From a virus, in the IMG/VR virus record IMGVR_UViG_3300042554_001522, positions 1-33,523 of that record: DNA of 33,523 nucleotides; one strand, written 5' to 3'. Positions within the stretch are counted from its first letter, which is position 1; each line of letters starts with the position of its first letter. Below the pieces are notes generated by a model. That model made no database searches, was not told where the DNA came from, and saw only the letters and a program-made list of their open reading frames with translations. Shown here in pieces: positions 16,759 through 23,349 of this stretch. The translations under genes and the position numbers were made by a program.

Positions 16759-18144
16759 TTATATGTTAAAAAACTTTTGTGTTGTAGTTGTTGAAACACC
16801 GTTCATGTTAATAATCATTTTACGGTATGGTTTGAATCTGTAACCCATCTGTTCTAATGAATAATTAAACCAATCTTCTGAGTAATCATCTTTATTCCTT
16901 TTGCCTCTTGAAATTATTGTTTGCATATCAAGAACAAAGTTATCAAGTTTATTCATATCTCTTGTTAATCGTATCAATCTTAATCTTCGTCTGTTATATT
17001 CTTCTTCATCTTGTTCTAATCTTTGAATATCTAATATAAGACTTTTTAATGAATTTTCCAAATCATTTATATCATAAGATAAAACTAATTCAGAAAATTC
17101 TGTTCCCTCGAACAAATCAATATATGTTTTATCGTAAATTGGAATTGTCATCAAGTTCTTTTCTATTTGTGCATATTCAAATCTTGGTGTAATAAACATT
17201 CCAAAGAAAGGCACTTTTGTATTGGTTGTTGATATACTGAATCTGCAACCGGTTAAAAAGTCCATCATACTTTCCATCGTATATGTTCCAGCAAGTATCA
17301 TCGGTTTATCGTTATCGAAAACTTTGAATACAGTTGGATCCAAATCATAGTCTGGTAGGAATGTATCACTAAAAGTTTTACGAGAAACATTTGCGTGTTC
17401 TGCCAATATCTTTACATGATTGAAATAATTTTCAGGTGAGTATGTGTTTCCAATGTGAACCAATTTCTTACCAGACATATCTTTCAATCCCATCTTATCC
17501 ATTGTTTCTACGATTGGTTTGAAGTTACCATGACCTTTGAATTTTGCATAGTAAGCACATTCTGAAATGTATGGTAATTCTTTTTTATCTAACCATGATT
17601 TTTCAATCCACTTGTCATAGATACTCATGTCAATATAACCACCGACTTGAAAAGTATAGTTGGAAGTTCCTCTCATTCCGATATATTCTTTCAATGCATC
17701 TACAAAGAATGGAGTGTATGTCAAGTAGTAATCACTATACTTTATGAATGCCGGAACACAAATAGTATTGAAGTGCATGCCTTCATACGGATATATCTCA
17801 TGGTCAAAGAATGCAGTTATAGTATTCAACTGACAATACATCTTTGCCAATTCAATCAGTCTTTCTCTATGTTCTGGTTTTCTTTTTTGAATACCATCAA
17901 CATCGTAGATAAATTTGTTGAGGTTCAAAACAACAATATCATAACCTTCCAACTTATCTTTCAATTCAATTATTTCCATTTCGGAAATATCCACACAGTT
18001 CTGATATTCAGATTTGAAATTGTTTGTTTCACTTGGGTTAAAATAAAAAGTATCAACACTATCAAGTGATGATATATTTTTAGTGAATGTATGTATGCCC
18101 CTATAAACTGATAGGTCAATGATTGCTAATTGAGCTATTTTCAC
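16759..18144 (-). CDS. Putative GT-B-like protein, first enzyme gene of the glycan operon
   Basis: A 461-residue soluble protein. I do not recognise a family signature, but the alternating strands (IVVLNLN, ITAFFDHE, KLVHIGNTYSPENY) suggest a two-Rossmann GT-B arrangement. The middle part with MILAGTYTMESMMDFLTGC resembles the donor half of a glycosyltransferase. A strongly charged, probably coiled-coil stretch (DEEEYNRRRLRLIRL) lies at about 370-400. It starts at GTG 18144, which overlaps the stop of the ribbon-helix-helix gene as GTGA. The leader GGTGTTTCGTG is shared with the methyltransferase gene at 29497. Distant relation to phage DNA glucosyltransferases is possible but not shown. Confidence 0.5.
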   Translation of the reverse strand: MKIAQLAIIDLSVYRGIHTFTKNISSLDSVDTFYFNPSETNNFKSEYQNCVDISEMEIIELKDKLEGYDIVVLNLNKFIYDVDGIQKRKPEHRERLIELAKMYCQLNTITAFFDHEIYPYEGMHFNTICVPAFIKYSDYYLTYTPFFVDALKEYIGMRGTSNYTFQVGGYIDMSIYDKWIEKSWLDKKELPYISECAYYAKFKGHGNFKPIVETMDKMGLKDMSGKKLVHIGNTYSPENYFNHVKILAEHANVSRKTFSDTFLPDYDLDPTVFKVFDNDKPMILAGTYTMESMMDFLTGCRFSISTTNTKVPFFGMFITPRFEYAQIEKNLMTIPIYDKTYIDLFEGTEFSELVLSYDINDLENSLKSLILDIQRLEQDEEEYNRRRLRLIRLTRDMNKLDNFVLDMQTIISRGKRNKDDYSEDWFNYSLEQMGYRFKPYRKMIINMNGVSTTTTQKFFNI

Positions 18145-18293
18145 GAAACACCTAAACTTCCGGTTAAATGATTAAGAATTAGTTTTTCAACCAAACCACT
18201 TAATTTATATCCATTTTCATGGCAGTAATTCATCAATTCTTCTTTTAGTTGATTACGGATTTGAATACTGGAGTATTTTGATTTTGCATCCAC
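18141..18293 (-). CDS. Ribbon-helix-helix (CopG/Arc-type) DNA-binding protein
   Basis: A 50-residue protein, short enough to be missed by ordinary ORF thresholds. Starting at GTG 18293 (AGAG six bases upstream), a short strand SSIQIR (8-13) is followed by helix A at 14-27. A Gly-Tyr turn at 28-29 leads into helix B, LSGLVEKLILNHL (31-43), the classic ribbon-helix-helix plan. The family binds DNA as dimers through the strand, often at palindromes or short direct repeats near its own promoter. The stop overlaps the GTG of the next gene as GTGA. It therefore heads the operon and is probably its autoregulator. Other readings, such as an antitoxin, are possible; no toxin gene is adjacent. Confidence 0.7.
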   Translation of the reverse strand: MDAKSKYSSIQIRNQLKEELMNYCHENGYKLSGLVEKLILNHLTGSLGVS

Positions 18294-18317
18294 AACATTC
18301 TCTAATGATTAAACATA

Positions 18318-18333
18318 TACATATAAATATGTA
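18318..18333 (-). promoter_or_regulatory. Promoter-like box inside a 7-bp-arm palindrome, glycan operon
   Basis: TACATAT-AA-ATATGTA is an inverted repeat with 7-bp arms. On the minus strand it contains CATATTTATAT (-7 type box at 18324-18331), 31 nt before GTG 18293. A palindrome over the promoter of a gene encoding a ribbon-helix-helix protein is a natural operator candidate. No clear TTTG lies at -33. Confidence 0.45.
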
Positions 18334-18340
18334 CTAATTT

Positions 18341-18363
18341 TAGAAAACATTAGAAAACAGTAG
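18341..18363. repeat. 10-bp-spaced direct repeats upstream of the glycan operon promoter
   Basis: TAGAAAACAT and TAGAAAACAG stand head to tail at 18341-18360, with a third TAG at 18361. The 10-bp phase places both copies on the same DNA face, 8-30 nt upstream of the promoter palindrome. Ribbon-helix-helix proteins often bind such tandem sites. A function as operator or -33 substitute is inference. Confidence 0.4.
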
Positions 18364-18371
18364 ATTTATTT

Positions 18372-19283
18372 TTAGAACGGTAAAGTATTTCTTTCTTCTT
18401 TCGGACAGAGTTCTTCGTTTTTATTAAACTCACAGTATTTACAATTTGAATAATCACGTCCTGCATTTGGCGTTTGTATAACATCCAAACGATACTCACC
18501 TTCTTCCGTAAAGTTTGTTGTGATAAACTCTGCAATTTCTTTCTTGATATTGTTCTGTGAAACTTTGCCGTTGGATGGTTCAAATCTTTGAACTCTTTGT
18601 TTCATCGCCTCATACTCAGCGTTTTCCATTATCTTACGGCGAAGAATTAAATACTCAATGTGTATTTGTTCTGGACTAACACCATATTGTTTTGCATAAT
18701 ATGTTTTGTAAAGTATCAACTGTGAGGTTTTAACTTTATCAGTCTTTGCATATTTGTTCCAACCATTCGTGCTAGTTTTGAAATCATATATGTATATGTC
18801 TCCTGTTTTGGTATTCTTAATTACCAAATCAAGAAACCCAACTAACTTTACCGTTGGGTGAGTTTCAAGTGGAACTATATTTATTGGAACTTCTATACCG
18901 ACTAATTCATAATCTTTCTTTTGGAAAAAGTCTGCACGATGTGCCTTAAACCATTGTAGAATTTGAACACCATCAGAATAGTATTCTTTCAACTCTTTAT
19001 CATTTGAAAAGTGAATACCCTTTGATTCTTCGAGAAGTTTTTTATATTCACTACGAATGCCCGTATGTAACATTTCATCGAGGTCAAGTTTATTTGCCTC
19101 AACGATTGATTTCTCATAAATGTTTTTTACATATTCTTGTAATACTTCATGCATCACCGTTCCGAAAAGAGCAGCGGTTGATGGTTGATAAGTATAGTGT
19201 TTATCTATGTAATTTAGTTTCCATCTATGAGGACAGACTTTCCACATTTGATATTGTGAGAAAGATACTTTTCTGTTGGCCAT
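18372..19283 (-). CDS. PD-(D/E)XK nuclease, RecB/Cas4-like, with predicted Fe-S site
   Basis: A 303-residue nuclease of the PDDEXK_1/RecB-like type. The N-terminal SFSQYQMWKVCPHRW holds Cys17, GTVMHEVLQEY has His45, and GFLDLVI gives Asp152. YDFKTS gives Asp167 and Lys169, and SQLILY gives the Gln188/Tyr192 pair typical of RecB nucleases. The C-terminus has Cys281, Cys284 and Cys293, which with Cys17 match the 4Fe-4S arrangement of AddB/Cas4-type nucleases. It should cleave DNA ends as an exonuclease in replication or recombination. It overlaps the DUF1599-like gene as TAATG and closes the clamp-loader operon. Confidence 0.8.
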   Translation of the reverse strand: MANRKVSFSQYQMWKVCPHRWKLNYIDKHYTYQPSTAALFGTVMHEVLQEYVKNIYEKSIVEANKLDLDEMLHTGIRSEYKKLLEESKGIHFSNDKELKEYYSDGVQILQWFKAHRADFFQKKDYELVGIEVPINIVPLETHPTVKLVGFLDLVIKNTKTGDIYIYDFKTSTNGWNKYAKTDKVKTSQLILYKTYYAKQYGVSPEQIHIEYLILRRKIMENAEYEAMKQRVQRFEPSNGKVSQNNIKKEIAEFITTNFTEEGEYRLDVIQTPNAGRDYSNCKYCEFNKNEELCPKEERNTLPF

Positions 19284-19654
19284 TATTTACCCCACTTGCC
19301 AGACTGAACAAGTTGTGTGATAATACCATATACTGAAATATCTTTGAATGTATCATCAAGACTTTCACCAACTGCATCTTTTGAACCAAACATAATCATT
19401 TGTTTGTAACGATTTATTTTATCATTCAATCTGAAGAACAAACCTTGTAGCGAAAGTTTGCGGTCTTCCTCTCGTTCAAGAGAACTACCCATTGATATAT
19501 TATCCGGTCCATAGTTGCTTTGTTTTGCACAAAACAATTCATATTGTGCCTGTTGAATACGCTTAAATTCAGCAGTCATAATAGGAAATTTCTTTTCCAT
19601 TTCACCAACAACTTCTGATTGTTTTAGACTCAAATCTCTTTCGGTAATTGCCAT
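19283..19654 (-). CDS. DUF1599/Nmad1-like protein
   Basis: A 123-residue helical protein. The pattern CAKQSNYG, then LQGLFFRLNDKINRYKQ, then VGESLDDTFKDISVYGIITQL matches my knowledge of DUF1599. That domain was later named nucleotide modification associated domain 1 (Nmad1) from its co-occurrence with DNA base-modification genes. Its biochemical activity is not known to me. I prefer ATG 19654, with GAGG nine bases upstream; ATG 19669, overlapping the clamp-loader stop as ATGA, is the alternative and adds five residues. It lies between the small clamp-loader subunit and the nuclease. Confidence 0.65.
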   Translation of the reverse strand: MAITERDLSLKQSEVVGEMEKKFPIMTAEFKRIQQAQYELFCAKQSNYGPDNISMGSSLEREEDRKLSLQGLFFRLNDKINRYKQMIMFGSKDAVGESLDDTFKDISVYGIITQLVQSGKWGK

Positions 19655-19665
19655 TTTAGTATTCC

Positions 19666-20121
19666 TCATTTTACAGTCTTTAATTGTTTTTCAAATTTTT
19701 TAATATCTGATTCTGGTGTTCCATACTGTTTAAGTATATCAATCAGTTCATCTGGATTTTCTTTCGCCAGATATTTGATATACCCATAAACTTCGTTCCT
19801 TCCCAATTCATAATGGTTACAAAATACCGATACCATTTCTGGTTCAATATCTATTTTGTTTTTACCTTTTATGTATTTGAGAAAGAACGATTTTTTTGGG
19901 AGGACATCATGCAAAAGTTTATAGTAATCCTTTGAAGATAGTATTCCATTTGAATATGTTTGAAACTCATTTATGGCTTCAACAAATTCAGGTTCCATTG
20001 AAAAGAAACGAGCAATCATATAGTTGCTCCATGATTTAGTATCTTCTTCTGAAAGGTCTTCCCATTTCGTTTTACGAATAGTTACACCTTTTATGTGATC
20101 AAATAAACTTTTTGCTGCCAT
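19666..20121 (-). CDS. 62: Clamp-loader small subunit (T4 gp62-like)
   Basis: A 151-residue helical protein. It begins SLFDHIKGVTIRKTKW and contains SWSNYMIARFFSM and the acidic/basic mix seen in gp62-type subunits of T4-related phages. T4 gp62 is 187 residues, so this one is shorter. With gp44 it forms the ATPase that opens and loads the sliding clamp. The gene follows the gp44-like gene with one zinc-ribbon gene between them. Its leader has AATGATTAAGG six bases before ATG 20121, a variant of the leader of the clamp and gp44-like genes. Assignment rests on context plus weak similarity. Confidence 0.7.
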   Translation of the reverse strand: MAAKSLFDHIKGVTIRKTKWEDLSEEDTKSWSNYMIARFFSMEPEFVEAINEFQTYSNGILSSKDYYKLLHDVLPKKSFFLKYIKGKNKIDIEPEMVSVFCNHYELGRNEVYGYIKYLAKENPDELIDILKQYGTPESDIKKFEKQLKTVK

Positions 20122-20127
20122 GATAAT

Positions 20128-20138
20128 CCTTAATCATT
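20128..20138 (-). promoter_or_regulatory. Shared leader element AATGATTAAGG before the gp62-like gene
   Basis: Minus-strand AATGATTAAGG ends six bases before ATG 20121, with AAGG as Shine-Dalgarno. It differs by one base from the element before the clamp and gp44-like genes, and it overlaps the last codons of the zinc-ribbon gene. It is possibly a common translational control site. Confidence 0.35.
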
Positions 20139-20396
20139 AAGTTGTTGTCTTTTACTTGGTAAAAATTCATCGTTAATGTTTCCACATTCCAAACATGCAT
20201 AAGTTGGGATTGGTAAAATACCTTCTTGTCCGGTTGGCGAAAGAAGTGCAGAAATCTTTTTGAAAAATGTTACTTCATGGAAAAATTTATTACCACAGTT
20301 TGAACATTCAATATCAGTTGCCTGATTCAAGTCTACATTTACTTGTTGCTGTTGTTGTGGGATTTCACCACCACCGTTAATATCAAATACACTCAT
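20130..20396 (-). CDS. Small zinc-ribbon protein
   Basis: An 88-residue protein. The N-terminus is flexible, with GGG and a run of five Gln. Then come CSNCG (Cys31/Cys34) and CLECG (Cys68/Cys71), a classical zinc ribbon with a 33-residue spacer. The ribosome site AGGAG is embedded in the final Gln-Arg-Arg-Lys codons of the gp44-like gene. Of two consecutive ATGs, the second (20396) has the better six-base spacing. Location between the two clamp-loader genes suggests a replication- or transcription-linked role, but the function is unknown. The fold call is firm; the partner is not. Confidence 0.7.
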   Translation of the reverse strand: MSVFDINGGGEIPQQQQQVNVDLNQATDIECSNCGNKFFHEVTFFKKISALLSPTGQEGILPIPTYACLECGNINDEFLPSKRQQLND

Positions 20397-21337
20397 CATT
20401 TTCTCCTTTGTTCAATTTCCATAATAATTTGAATAAACATAGCCATGGCATTTATTTCATGGTCTACAACAAAACTGTCTTTGTATTGTGCCTCTGCAAT
20501 TATCAATATGATAGTTGAAACAAAACCATTGGCGAATGTATCAACATTGTCATAAAGATAACGAAACATCTGATTAAAGTCTCTAACATGATTGTCAGCA
20601 AGTAACTGACGAATACCATCGAACTTTTCTTTTTTACTCTTACTCGATTTCAGAACATCAAGAATTGATGAAAGATAATTGTGTTCTACCAAAGTTGTTT
20701 CATCCAATTTCAAAACACCACCAATAACACATCTTTGAGTTGTGTTGATTACACGGCGAATATCTGGATAACTTTGATTGATAATTGTTACAAGGCTATC
20801 TTTCTCATACTTTACATTTTCACCATCAAGAATTTTTACAAGATGTGATGCAACTTCTTTCTTTGACGGTGGAACTATATTGAATATCTGACAACGAGAC
20901 TGAATAGGATCAATAATCTTATCTACATAGTTACACGTCAAAATGAAACGAGTTGTCTTACTGAATGTTTCGATAACATTACGAAGTGCCGCCTGAGCAT
21001 TCGGTGTCATGTAATCACATTCATCAAGGATAATCAATTTCAATCCACCAAAACCAATCGAAGAAGCAAACTGTTTGATTTTATCACGAACAGTATCTAC
21101 GGAGTTTTCATCAGATGCGTTGATATAAATGTAGTTATCTTTTGCAATAGTATTTGCAACAATCTTAGCAAGTGTGGTTTTACCACTACCAGCGTCACCA
21201 TAAAGTAATAAGTGAGGAACATCGTTTGTGTCAATATATTGTTGAAAGGTTGCCTTTACAGTATCGTTGCCAACATAAGTGTCAAGTGTCTGTGGACGAT
21301 ACTTTTCATTCCAAATTGTGTGTGAGGGGTTAAACAT
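20396..21337 (-). CDS. 44: Clamp-loader large subunit, AAA+ ATPase (T4 gp44/RFC-like)
   Basis: A 313-residue AAA+ protein close to T4 gp44 length (319). WNEKYRPQTL is at 9-18, Walker A GDAGSGKT at 47-54, Walker B LIILDECD at 101-108, sensor 1 ILTCNY at 132-137 and the arginine-finger SRC at 147-149. The C-terminal helical part forms the collar. It uses ATP to load the sliding clamp at primer ends together with the gp62-like subunit. It follows its own promoter-like box and a terminator, and it carries the AATCATTAAGG leader. It is the first gene of the unit that includes the zinc ribbon, gp62-like, DUF1599-like and nuclease genes. Confidence 0.95.
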   Translation of the reverse strand: MFNPSHTIWNEKYRPQTLDTYVGNDTVKATFQQYIDTNDVPHLLLYGDAGSGKTTLAKIVANTIAKDNYIYINASDENSVDTVRDKIKQFASSIGFGGLKLIILDECDYMTPNAQAALRNVIETFSKTTRFILTCNYVDKIIDPIQSRCQIFNIVPPSKKEVASHLVKILDGENVKYEKDSLVTIINQSYPDIRRVINTTQRCVIGGVLKLDETTLVEHNYLSSILDVLKSSKSKKEKFDGIRQLLADNHVRDFNQMFRYLYDNVDTFANGFVSTIILIIAEAQYKDSFVVDHEINAMAMFIQIIMEIEQRRK

Positions 21338-21343
21338 AACATA

Positions 21344-21354
21344 CCTTAATGATT
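21344..21354 (-). promoter_or_regulatory. Shared leader element AATCATTAAGG before the gp44-like gene
   Basis: Minus-strand AATCATTAAGG ends six bases before ATG 21337; the AAGG acts as Shine-Dalgarno. The same 11-mer precedes the sliding clamp gene, and both leaders end in TGTT just before ATG. In T4 the clamp and clamp-loader mRNAs are co-repressed by RegA at their starts, so a shared translational operator is plausible. Confidence 0.4.
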
Positions 21355-21368
21355 GATAATTTCATATA

Positions 21369-21400
21369 CTAATATACAAAATTTCTAGATAAGATCCAAA
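21369..21400 (-). promoter_or_regulatory. Putative promoter of the clamp-loader operon
   Basis: Minus-strand TTTG (21397-21400), a 20-bp spacer, then TATATTAG (21369-21376), one mismatch from TAnnTTTG. The box lies 32 nt before ATG 21337 and directly downstream of a terminator, exactly where a new unit should start. Confidence 0.5.
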
Positions 21401-21404
21401 ACAT

Positions 21405-21449
21405 TTCTAAAAATAAAGGTTGGCATTAAATATAAAATAATGCCAACCT
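21405..21449 (-). terminator. Rho-independent terminator after the repeat protein gene
   Basis: Perfect 12-bp stem: AGGTTGGCATTA at 21417-21428 pairs with TAATGCCAACCT at 21438-21449, with a 9-nt A/T loop. Read on the minus strand the stem is followed by a T-rich tract (TTTATTTTT). It lies 31 nt after the stop codon of the repeat protein gene and before the clamp-loader promoter. Confidence 0.85.
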
Positions 21450-21480
21450 AATAATTTAATTGAATTGTATTTTGTATAAT

Positions 21481-22236
21481 TTAACCATTATATTTTTGAT
21501 ACTTGAGACCAAAATTAAAGTTGTCTGCTTGTATATTTTTTAGTGCCCATTCTATTTCAGACTTTCCAATTTTATTGTTATTACCAGACACAAAAGTCTC
21601 CTTGACAATTTTTGGGCCACCTTTGAATGAAGTAAGGAGGTTGAAAGAACAATCAAAAACACCATTAACGGTAGCTGGTGATCCTTCGAGTGAGACCAGA
21701 TTATTGTAATTACACATGAATGTATTGCAAGATGATGGAGCACCTTTCAAAGATTTCAAAGAATTACCTGAAACATTATATCGCCCACCAACTTTTTTTG
21801 GACAACCTTCTAATGATATTAGTTTTGTATTATCGCTAATTTCAACATCACCATCAACAACTTCCGGTGCACCTTTCAATGATTTTATTTGAGTTCCCTG
21901 ACACATAAAATCACCATGAACTATTTTCGGAGAACCCTCTAATGACAAAAGAGTGGAATTTTTACAAATAAAGTCTCCCTTTACTTCGCCAAATTTAACA
22001 AGAAGTTGTTTCATTCCTGTTTTTTCAAGATGCAATCCAACATTCACATCTACTGTTAAATCTTGATTTATTTTACAATTTTTAAGAGGAATTAACATTT
22101 CTTTAAGAGCAACCTTGACTTCTTGTACTGTTGTTGGAAAACTTACCTCTTTTAATACTACATTCTCCGCAAACCCGGTTCTGAATTTGTCTTGAATGTT
22201 TCTACCCTCTTGTACCAGATCTTTCATCTTTATCAT
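21481..22236 (-). CDS. Leucine-rich-like repeat protein
   Basis: A 251-residue protein. After an N-terminal region of about 75 residues come about six copies of a 20-21-residue unit with core L.SL(E/K)G.P..V.G.F.C..N, at roughly residues 97, 118, 139, 160, 180 and 200. This points to a parallel beta-solenoid or LRR-like fold, generally a binding surface. I chose ATG 22236 because GGAG lies six bases upstream; an in-frame TTG at 22260 is weaker. It has its own promoter-like box and a strong terminator, so it is a one-gene unit. A virion or host-interaction role is possible but unsupported. Confidence 0.7.
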   Translation of the reverse strand: MIKMKDLVQEGRNIQDKFRTGFAENVVLKEVSFPTTVQEVKVALKEMLIPLKNCKINQDLTVDVNVGLHLEKTGMKQLLVKFGEVKGDFICKNSTLLSLEGSPKIVHGDFMCQGTQIKSLKGAPEVVDGDVEISDNTKLISLEGCPKKVGGRYNVSGNSLKSLKGAPSSCNTFMCNYNNLVSLEGSPATVNGVFDCSFNLLTSFKGGPKIVKETFVSGNNNKIGKSEIEWALKNIQADNFNFGLKYQKYNG

Positions 22237-22273
22237 ACTATACTCCAAAAAAAAATACAATTTGTATATGATA

Positions 22274-22281
22274 TAAATATG
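22274..22281 (-). promoter_or_regulatory. Putative promoter -7 box (CATATTTA) of the repeat protein gene
   Basis: Minus-strand CATATTTATAT lies 38 nt before ATG 22236, the same distance as the box upstream of the Dps-like gene. A TTTG lies 16 bp further upstream, inside the end of the preceding methyltransferase gene. Confidence 0.4.
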
Positions 22282-22283
22282 AA

Positions 22284-23348
22284 CTATTTTTGAAAAACAA
22301 AGATTGGCTCTCTTTTATATCCTGCACCCATGACGGCGGATAGTATCAGTTGTAGGGTATCGGTGTGAGTAAACCCAATCAAAGTTGCATACTTTATAGT
22401 CATTTCTTCGAGGTCTTTATATTTTGGTGTGTTGGCTATATTGATTAACATATACCCACCCTTTTTTAATCCGTGATAACAATTCCGAAATGTTCCTTGT
22501 AAGAAACCAGAACCCCAATCTTCTCTTGTTGGAAACTTGTTGTATGACTGTGTTTCTTCGTCTGCATATTTCTCTGTATCAAAATATGGTGGTGAAGTAA
22601 AACATAAGTCTAATGTTTCTGCGTCTGGAAGATAGTCCTCTGAACCCATCATGTTTAATTGAATGTCCTTACCAAGATAAGCAAAGTCATCACGGAGTTT
22701 ACAAAGTCCTTCAAATGTTTTTGTAGATGGTTCTGTTCCGATATAAGTTTTGATGTATGGTGAAGCAAGAGCACCAACTAATCTTCCACCCCAACCACAA
22801 GACATATCCCACATCACACCATCACCACCAAAGTTTTTATAGATAACACCAGCAGCAGTTGGTCTAAAATTGGAAACACCTTGAACACCAGAATATATTT
22901 TTAATGATTGACGCAAACGGTTTTCTTGAAAAGAACCACCCCAATGCTTTGACAACCATTTCAAACATTTACGAATAGTCATTTTGAATGTTTGGTCATT
23001 CAAAAAATTATCCATAGGTGACATTTTAGAATTGCCACACTTTACTTCCATTGCATGTGGAAAGTATGACCACGCCAATCGAAGTCCGTTCATGGTTTGA
23101 ATTATATCACCGTCTTTGAAAATAGAATCATAATCAAACTGTTGAAGTTTTCTCATGTGTTCATGTTTTTCTTGTTCGGTGATTTTCATATACGGATAAC
23201 CATGTTTGCGGTAATACTGAAAGATACAATCAATCGTATCATCCAATTCTCTTTTACCCTCAAAGTATTCACCCGTTTCTTTCCACAAACGAACTTCTAG
23301 CGGATCAACATCAAAAAATTTACCTAAACTTTCACTATCTACTTTCAT
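22284..23348 (-). CDS. SPPY-type methyltransferase-like protein, paralog 1
   Basis: A 354-residue class I methyltransferase-like protein. The SAM-binding motif is DMSCGWGGR at 181-189, and the catalytic TSPPYFDTEKYADEETQSY runs 251-269. It ends in EPIFVFQK. SPPY is the motif IV of amino-methyltransferases, often N4-cytosine enzymes. Motif I precedes IV, and an N-terminal region of about 170 residues could be the recognition part. ATG 23348 lies one base after the upstream stop (TAATATG); a GTG at 23396 would create a 47-nt overlap and is less likely. It shares the GWGGR and YxxxETQS signatures with two other genes here. Target base unknown. Confidence 0.75.
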   Translation of the reverse strand: MKVDSESLGKFFDVDPLEVRLWKETGEYFEGKRELDDTIDCIFQYYRKHGYPYMKITEQEKHEHMRKLQQFDYDSIFKDGDIIQTMNGLRLAWSYFPHAMEVKCGNSKMSPMDNFLNDQTFKMTIRKCLKWLSKHWGGSFQENRLRQSLKIYSGVQGVSNFRPTAAGVIYKNFGGDGVMWDMSCGWGGRLVGALASPYIKTYIGTEPSTKTFEGLCKLRDDFAYLGKDIQLNMMGSEDYLPDAETLDLCFTSPPYFDTEKYADEETQSYNKFPTREDWGSGFLQGTFRNCYHGLKKGGYMLINIANTPKYKDLEEMTIKYATLIGFTHTDTLQLILSAVMGAGYKREPIFVFQK

Positions 23349-23349
23349 A

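Noticed and set aside
14014-18144. T4-style DNA alpha- or beta-glucosyltransferases
   Set aside because: The two clear GT4 enzymes look like ordinary polysaccharide-type GT-B proteins. No hydroxymethylcytosine pathway is visible in the window.
18141-18293. Ribbon-helix-helix protein as antitoxin of a toxin-antitoxin pair
   Set aside because: The adjacent genes are a large GT-B-like protein and a nuclease in another unit. No small toxin-like frame is visible beside it.
18350-18583. Minus-strand open frame overlapping the 3' part of the nuclease gene
   Set aside because: It lies in another frame of a well-supported nuclease, has a Lys/Arg-rich low-complexity translation and no own ribosome site.
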